A stretch of 64,000 bases of DNA, taken from the NCBI GenBank assembly GCA_019918135.1, contig WBZZ01005849.1, forward strand, positions 177,501-241,500. Reading direction: 5' to 3'. The notes under the pieces are model-generated. The model was given only the letters and a program-made list of their open reading frames with translations. It was not told the origin of the DNA and searched no databases. Source of the stretch: Paulinella micropora (lineage: Eukaryota; Cercozoa; Imbricatea; Euglyphida; Paulinellidae). Positions within the stretch are counted from its first letter, which is position 1, and each line of letters opens with the position of its first letter. Made by a program: the position numbers and the translations under genes. This document shows, in pieces, positions 58,420 to 64,000 of the stretch.

Positions 58420-59679
58420 TTACTTGGTATACTCGACTTCCCCGCGCCGCGCCTTTTTGCGCTTGCGCTCCTTGTCCGTCCCGCTTCTTTTCTTTCTCTT
58501 TTGTCGACGGACCGCCGCCCTCTCGACGCGCTTCCCACTCTCCTGCCACATCTTGTCGTGAAAGCTAGCCCAGTCATGGACCTGGGGCTTTTTCTGTATT
58601 GTAAACGTGTTGTAGCTGGTCCGCTTCCCCTTGACCTGCCTGCGCTTCTTCTGGCCTGTTTCAACCATGGCGTAACCTATGTTGGAGAGTAAAAACTTGG
58701 CTAGCTTCTTGGCGCTGCTTCTGCTTCCCTCCTCCTTGTCGTCCGATACCCCGGGCTGTGCATCCCGCGCCTGCTGTGCTAGCTTGCGCAAGAGTTTTTC
58801 TTTCGTATAGAGAATTTCCAAAGAGTAGGCTGTCTCAGAGTCTGCCAAGAACAGTTCGAGTGAGGAAGCGCCAAAAACTTTCGTGGCTAAGCGATTTACG
58901 GCGCGGTGCATGGCCAGAGCGGAGGCTGCCTTGATCGGGATGGGTTTTGCAGTCTTTTCGTCAAGCCGCAAGGCGTCAGCTTTCTGGCCCAGCGCGATCG
59001 AGAGGTTGTTAAGGCTCGCAACGGCTTTCTTGGCCTGTGAAATTAATTCCTTTATTCTCCTAACCCATTTCCAAACCCTCCACTCCACGTCTATCTCGTC
59101 GCCACCGTGCTCTGCCAACTCGCTAGACACCTCTTGACGTAATTTCTTGAATTTTTCCAGCGACCCCGGGTAGCGCTGCAGGACGCGCAGGATTGCGAAT
59201 TCTGCTATTTCGTGGTCGAAGAGACGCTCGCGCTCTTTGCCTTCGAGAAACTCCACTCGTGTGCGCACACTCTGCTCTGTTAAGTCACACCAAGAAATGC
59301 CGTACCAGATGACTACTTCGTCTGGCAGCAGCACTGGCGCCCGCGCGCGCTCTGCCTTGCCCTTCTCATCGGGCTCAGACCATCCACCAGGCATCTCTGC
59401 CCCTGGCTCTCCTTCTCCTCTTCCTCCTCCTGCTTCTTCTTGCTTGCCGTCCCTGCCATTTCCTTCCTCGTCCCGCCCCCGCCTCAAAACCTCCCGCTCC
59501 GCCTCGCTCAGGCGAGGGGGCAGAACAACTGCCATATCTTGCTGAACGATCCACCCCCAGATTGCCGCGCCTACGCTCTTGGCGGACTCGGTCAGGCACG
59601 CGAGGAATCGAACCTTGGTAGTGCTAGCAACCTGCTTAACCATCACCTTGCCGTCCTTTTTCACCTCGCCGCCAGGCAT
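58420..59679 (-). CDS. protein downstream of the origin-binding-type helicase, unknown function
   Basis: 419 aa from the ATG at 59679 (an in-frame GTG lies two codons earlier). It overlaps the 3' end of the helicase gene by ~45 bases in another frame. VRFLACLTESAKSVGAAIWG is homologous to the middle of the fusion gene at 56473, where helicase and this segment are continuous. It has a Glu/Gly/Arg-rich linker, LFLADSETAYSLEILYTKEK, and a very basic tail (RRQKRKKRSGTDKERKRKKA). This is either a separate gene or the frameshifted C-terminal half of the helicase. Confidence 0.6.
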   Translation of the reverse strand: MPGGEVKKDGKVMVKQVASTTKVRFLACLTESAKSVGAAIWGWIVQQDMAVVLPPRLSEAEREVLRRGRDEEGNGRDGKQEEAGGGRGEGEPGAEMPGGWSEPDEKGKAERARAPVLLPDEVVIWYGISWCDLTEQSVRTRVEFLEGKERERLFDHEIAEFAILRVLQRYPGSLEKFKKLRQEVSSELAEHGGDEIDVEWRVWKWVRRIKELISQAKKAVASLNNLSIALGQKADALRLDEKTAKPIPIKAASALAMHRAVNRLATKVFGASSLELFLADSETAYSLEILYTKEKLLRKLAQQARDAQPGVSDDKEEGSRSSAKKLAKFLLSNIGYAMVETGQKKRRQVKGKRTSYNTFTIQKKPQVHDWASFHDKMWQESGKRVERAAVRRQKRKKRSGTDKERKRKKARRGEVEYTK

Positions 59680-62293
59680 AGGCACTGTCTAACGCCATCC
59701 AGGGGTTCGGCTTGCGAGCAGTTTTGTACAGTGCCAGCATCCGCTGCTCTTTGCTCGAGTAATTGCGATCCAAGCGCTGGAATCGTTCACAATGTTCCCA
59801 GGGCAACACGGTCTCGCCTATGTCTTCGAACATTCGCGGCATACAGGCCAGGCCCCCCTCGCCGAAATATGCCTTCACGACGGGGTCCGCTGTCCTCCGG
59901 GCTCGCATGAGCATCTGGCACAGGACCCGCGCGGGGGGACCAAACCTGGACATTTTTTTTCTATAACCACAGAGCAAAAGAACCAAGTCCAGCAAAGCCT
60001 GGATATCAACGCTCACGCTCACGCGCGAGGTATGGAACAGCACCCTAGCTTCGCCGGAGAAGAAGGCGTTAATCGTTTGAGTCAAAAACTTGGCACTGTA
60101 GTTGCTGGTCTGTCCGTCCAGCAGACGGATGCAGGCACCATCTGCCCAGCTTGCACGAAGGCGGTTTTCGTTCGAAACCAGTTCCCGCTGCTCCGCGGTT
60201 CTTTGGCGTGGGTCCAGCGGCACCGTCTTACGCACAAATTCCACCCCGCGTCCACCAGGCGCACAGGGGCGCCGAGGGCACAAGTGCGGGAAGATTTCCT
60301 GCACACTGTCATAGAGCGCCGCAGCGGCTTTCTGTGTTTGACACGCAACGATAATCTTCTTCCCAGCCCGGATCCCGTCCACGACGATCTGGAGAAAGTC
60401 CCGATAGGCAGATACGACCTGCAGGCCCCGTTGTAGATGTTGTGGCACGTACGTGTAGCAGTGGAACTGGATTTCCTTTTGTGCATCCATTTCCAACAAC
60501 TTGCCCTGCTGGCGACACACACCTCCCCCCTCGCACAGCAGAAAGTCTCTCACGTGCGAAGTTCGCGTGCAGTCTTTGTCCAGCAGCAAAAGCCGGGGGG
60601 CTCTTTCACAAATCATTCTCAGCACAGAGTCGTTGATTCGCAATTTCATTCCATTCGTTTCGACACACACCGACTGACTCAAGATGAGCAGTACCTCGTC
60701 CAACACGACAAGATCAGGTCTCCAGATTTGGGGTTCCTGATTTGCACCTGTCTGCGGCAAGATAAGCTTCCAGATGGATTCTTGTTGTATTTGTAAGATT
60801 TGTGCTTCGCGAATCTCTTGGCGTGTGGCCTTCTCGTACAAACAGACCTTCATGTGCCCCAGCCCGTGGGCAGACAGGTATTCGTCTAGCCGCGGAGTGC
60901 TATCCTGAGCCTGAGAAATCCTGCCCACGACCCAGACCACCCGCGCGTGTCTGTCTTCTCTTAGCAGCGCACAGACTGCGGCAAAGCCCACCACCGTCTT
61001 GCCCAACCCTGTGAACCCGTTAATCACCTGTACTCTGTGCTTGTCGAAGGACACCCGGTGCATCACGCGTTCGCCCGTTTCTTTTATCAGGTACAAATCA
61101 CTGGCGCGTGCGTACACGACATAAAAGACAAAAAGCTTCCATACATCGTGTTCCAACTGGTACTGAGCGTACAGCAGCTCTCTGTCACCTGCCTGCTCAT
61201 TCACGGCCAACACCCGCCATTCTACGCTAGGAGGAAGCAAAGTGGGCACAGACACTGTCCTGCCCTTTACTCTGATCTTCTTGGCATTGAGCCTGGGCGT
61301 CTCTACCCCCGACAGGGGACCGAGCCCGCAAACGTAAGCATTTAGCTCTGCCGCTTCTACCCGACAGGCGGGGCCCCGCACGTACAAAACATCATGCGCC
61401 AGCACGGACACGTTGGCCGGACCCACGAAGTCAATACAGCGCTTCATAATCTCGCCTTCAAAACGGGCCGTAAGAAAATGAACAAAGCGCCCCGTTCTCT
61501 TGTGCAACTTAATCCTTCCATCCGGGCTCCGAGCTCTTTCCTTCTGCGCGCAGCACCAGTGCCAAAGCTTCTTGAAGTAGAACCGCAGCCCCCTCGTCGC
61601 CGCCCGCAGGCTCTGTATGAAGTCTGCCAGCAACGGGTATGTGGCGGCCCCTTTCTCCTCCGCCTCCCCCGGCAGCGACAACAGCTTTCCGCCATGAACG
61701 AGCTCCTCCATGATCTTTCCAGCCTGTGTAGAATCGACTCCCAGCATACTGCCGACTCTCTGCAAGAATTCTCCGTGTTGCTGGGCATATTCCTGCAAAG
61801 GCTTCAGCTTCTTTGACGATGCAACCTTCAGCTCAGACGCCAGCCAGTACAGCAAGAACCCTACAGAATTGGAAATCTGCAACGCCGTATCTCCATGCAG
61901 CACGAGCCTCCGCAGGGCCTCCGGTGCACCTTGGAGACCTTTGTCTGCATACATTCTGGATCCTACGGACTTGTCACCCTTCCGCCATGTCTTGACCCCG
62001 GGAGGCGCGCGGTAATGCACTTCCAGCCCATCGCGCTCGTTAACGGAGGTATACAGATCGTGCAAATATAGGCGGTATCTCCAGTCAAATCTCCCTTCAG
62101 TGATAAGTTCCGCCACCCGCCCCAAATCTGCTTTCTCATGCAAAACCAACGCAGAGGCTTCACTCCCAGTGCGCCCTTTCTTCTTGCCTTTTGGCTTGTC
62201 CTCGCTCTCCTCTTCCAGCAGCTCCACTAAGGCACCCAGTGCATCGATGTCATTGTCCTCATCTGACCCTAGCCTGTCACAACAAATACACAC
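59636..62293 (-). CDS. SF2 helicase of the herpes-type origin-binding family, primase-like N-terminus
   Basis: Up to 885 residues; the frame opens with GTG at 62293 and probably begins in an upstream exon. The helicase core has motif I INGFTGLGKTVVGFA (near 61000), motif II VVLDEVLLIL, and APRLLLLDKDCTRTSHVRDF with IVACQTQKAAAALY. It resembles the origin-binding protein family (herpesvirus UL9-like, also known in asfarviruses and mimiviruses fused to primase-like domains). The N-terminal ~400 residues, with SVLAHDVLYVRG, may be the primase-like part, but catalytic residues are not certain. It likely acts in replication initiation. Its frame loses homology at ~59690 and the paralogue continues into the next gene. 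Confidence 0.7.
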   Translation of the reverse strand: MCICCDRLGSDEDNDIDALGALVELLEEESEDKPKGKKKGRTGSEASALVLHEKADLGRVAELITEGRFDWRYRLYLHDLYTSVNERDGLEVHYRAPPGVKTWRKGDKSVGSRMYADKGLQGAPEALRRLVLHGDTALQISNSVGFLLYWLASELKVASSKKLKPLQEYAQQHGEFLQRVGSMLGVDSTQAGKIMEELVHGGKLLSLPGEAEEKGAATYPLLADFIQSLRAATRGLRFYFKKLWHWCCAQKERARSPDGRIKLHKRTGRFVHFLTARFEGEIMKRCIDFVGPANVSVLAHDVLYVRGPACRVEAAELNAYVCGLGPLSGVETPRLNAKKIRVKGRTVSVPTLLPPSVEWRVLAVNEQAGDRELLYAQYQLEHDVWKLFVFYVVYARASDLYLIKETGERVMHRVSFDKHRVQVINGFTGLGKTVVGFAAVCALLREDRHARVVWVVGRISQAQDSTPRLDEYLSAHGLGHMKVCLYEKATRQEIREAQILQIQQESIWKLILPQTGANQEPQIWRPDLVVLDEVLLILSQSVCVETNGMKLRINDSVLRMICERAPRLLLLDKDCTRTSHVRDFLLCEGGGVCRQQGKLLEMDAQKEIQFHCYTYVPQHLQRGLQVVSAYRDFLQIVVDGIRAGKKIIVACQTQKAAAALYDSVQEIFPHLCPRRPCAPGGRGVEFVRKTVPLDPRQRTAEQRELVSNENRLRASWADGACIRLLDGQTSNYSAKFLTQTINAFFSGEARVLFHTSRVSVSVDIQALLDLVLLLCGYRKKMSRFGPPARVLCQMLMRARRTADPVVKAYFGEGGLACMPRMFEDIGETVLPWEHCERFQRLDRNYSSKEQRMLALYKTARKPNPWMALDSAYAWRRGEKGRQGDG

Positions 62294-62347
62294 ACGTCAT
62301 TTCTCTTTGACCCTCCCCCTTTTCTTTCTCCTCTCCCTTAGTACTTA
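62284..62347 (-). other. possible intron at the 5' end of the helicase gene
   Basis: On the minus strand, GTAAGTACTAAGG starts at 62347 and TTGTGACAG ends at about 62285, ~63 nt apart. This is directly before the sequence coding GSDEDNDIDALG. The reading phase of an upstream exon could not be matched cleanly, so this is only a candidate. Confidence 0.3.
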
Positions 62348-62394
62348 CTATCACCCAACTCGATAGCCCTCCAACCCCCCCGCCCCCCCCCCCC

Positions 62395-63800
62395 CCCCCC
62401 CGCGCAGCCGCCCCCAAGTGTGAAGGAGCACCCGCTCGGCCCTCGGTAGCAGGGTGCGGGCGCGCAAAGAATATCACGCCCCCGCCCCAGCGCACACAGA
62501 AACCCCCCGAGCACCCGCTCGTCCAAGGTGTCGGGGGGATTGTGCAGCAAGTGGTCCGGCTCAGGAAAAGCACCCCTCTATTCTATACTCCGGCGCGCGT
62601 GGACCACCTACCCCCGCGCAGCCGCCCCCAAGTGCGAAGGAGCACCCGCTCGGCCCTCGGTAGCAGGGTGCGGGCGCGCAAAGAATATCACGCCCCCGCC
62701 CCAGCGCACACAAAGACCCCCCGAGCACCCGCTCGTCCAAGGTGCAGGGGGGATTGTGCAGCAAGTGGTCCGGCTCAGGAAAAGCACCCCTCTATTCTAT
62801 ACTCCGGCGCGCGTGGACCACCTACCCCCGCGCAGCCGCCCCCAAGTGTGAAGGAGCACCCGCTCGGCCCTCGGTGCAGGGCGCGGGCGCGCAAAGAATA
62901 TCACGCCCCCGCCCCAGCGCACACAAAGACCCCCCGAGCACCCGCTCGTCCAAGGTGTCGGGGGATTGTGCAGCAAGTGGTCCGGCTCAGGAAAAGCACC
63001 CCTCTATTCTATACTCCGGCGCGCGTGGGCCTCCTACCCCCGCGCAGCCGCCCCCAAGTGTGAAGGAGCACCCGCTCGGCCCTCGGTAGCAGGGTGCGGG
63101 CGCGCAAAGAATATCACGCCCCCGCCCCAGCGCACACAAAGACCCCCCGAGCACCCGCTCGTCCAAGGTGTCGGGGGGATTGTGCAGCAAGTGGTCCGGC
63201 TCAGGAAAAGCACCCCTCTATTCTATACTCCGGCGCGCGTGGACCACCTACCCCCGCGCAGCCGCCCCCAAGTGTGAAGGAGCACCCGCTCGGCCCTCGG
63301 TGCAGGGCGCGGGCGCGCAAAGAATATCACGCCCCAGCGCACACAAAAACCCCCCGAGCACCCGCTCGTCCAAGGTGTCGGGGGATTGTGCAGCAAGTGG
63401 TCCGGCTCAGGAAAAGCACCCCTCTATTCTATACTCCGGCGCGCGTGGACCACCTACCCCCGCGCAGCCGCCCCCAAGTGTGAAGGAGCACCCGCTCGGC
63501 CCTCGGTGCAGGGCGCGGGCGCGCAAAGAATATCACGCCCCAGCGCACACAAAGACCCCCGAGCACCCGCTCGTCCAAGGTGTCGGGGGGATTGTGCAGC
63601 AAGTGGTCCGGCTCAGGAAAAGCACCCCTCTATTCTATACTCCGGCGCGCGTGGACCACCTACCCCCGCGCAGCCGCCCCAAGTGTGAAGGAGCACCCGC
63701 TCGGCCCTCGGTAGCAGGGTGCGGGCGCGCAAAGAATATCACGCCCCCGCCCCAGCGCACACAAAGACCCCCGAGCACCCGCTCGTCCAAGGTGTCGGGG
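62395..63800. repeat. GC-rich tandem repeat, unit about 212 bp
   Basis: Seven starts of the same unit (GCGCAGCCGCCCC core at about 62401, 62617, 62831, 63043, 63259, 63468, 63668), spaced 200-216 bp apart. Each holds a CTATTCTATACTCC stretch and a AAGAATATCACGCC stretch. Variation is mainly small indels (presence or absence of TAG or CCCCCG). Frames through it repeat the same Pro/Ala/Arg peptide and are artefacts. It is at the edge of the viral block and resembles a genome-end or satellite repeat. Confidence 0.9.
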
Positions 63801-64000
63801 GGGGGGGGGGGGGGTTTGTGCGGGGTAGGGTTGGTGGTGGTGGGTTGGGAACACGGACACACCGCGTCCAAACACATAAAGATTTTATCGTGGGAGGGGA
63901 GGAGGACAGGGGAGGGAAGGGGGGATTTGGGGTTCTGCTGTATGTAGGGGAGGGAAGTTTATAATCCCCAACCCTTCAAGACGGAGGGGGGGGCGCGGCG
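63801..64000. other. G-rich sequence beyond the tandem repeat
   Basis: A run of ~18 G followed by GGTTGGTGGTGG-type sequence, then more G-rich DNA to the window end. No gene seen. Confidence 0.5.

Noticed and set aside
62395..63800. CRISPR array
   Set aside because: The whole ~212-bp unit is conserved, with no alternation of short repeats and unique spacers, and the context is eukaryotic/viral.
62454..63964. Repeated Pro/Ala/Arg frames
   Set aside because: Translations of the ~212-bp tandem repeat in several frames; period not a multiple of three throughout.

Overview
The window reads as a stretch of eukaryotic chromosome, or of a scaffold with host-type transposons, that carries a block of giant-virus (Nucleocytoviricota-like) genes. 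The GC-rich block between about 7.4 and 62.4 kb is packed with intron-poor genes on both strands, separated by short A/T-rich islands and long G or C runs. Recognisable genes are the ribonucleotide reductase small subunit, a RecD/Pif1-type helicase, an origin-binding-protein type SF2 helicase, a ubiquitin-specific protease, a ten-finger C2H2 protein with a nuclease-like tail, double-MYND proteins, LRR proteins, a GNAT acetyltransferase, a divergent kinase and a ~9.8 kb EGF-like secreted protein locus. No capsid, packaging ATPase, polymerase or R1 gene is visible, so the virus family stays open.

Left flank (1-7.4 kb): a TAG-based microsatellite, then an AT-rich decayed non-LTR retrotransposon reverse transcriptase. 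The latter is interrupted by a 4.66 kb element with 27-bp perfect terminal inverted repeats and a TAATA target duplication. That element carries a spliced gene for a beta-class DNA amino-methyltransferase with a C-terminal Cys/His domain, and nine copies of a TTTATGCATAAA palindrome.

Viral block I (7.4-36.9 kb): a fragment of a helicase paralogue, a membrane protein, RNR R2, the C2H2/nuclease protein, the GNAT cluster, the kinase locus, LRR and MYND proteins, the protease and the giant EGF-like locus. Several genes are broken by frameshifts at G/C homopolymers, and several exist as intact/deleted pairs, so the block has been duplicated and is partly decaying.

Insertion (36.92-46.36 kb): a 9,440-bp DNA transposon with 990-bp terminal inverted repeats, an AAAA target duplication, a four-exon transposase gene ending in a SAP domain, and a divergent Lys/Glu-rich partner gene. 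It splits a viral-block gene; taking it out with one AAAA rejoins that gene's reading frame exactly.

Viral block II (46.4-62.3 kb): the RecD/Pif1-type helicase, two unknown genes, a double-MYND protein, a cluster of truncated genes, a helicase-MYND fusion with an in-frame TAG, and the origin-binding-type helicase with its overlapping downstream gene. Right edge (62.4-63.8 kb): a ~212-bp GC-rich tandem repeat. Small GC-rich palindromes recur in intergenic DNA and, in frame, inside coding sequences.

All calls come from reading the sequence and from knowledge of protein families; no database search was run.
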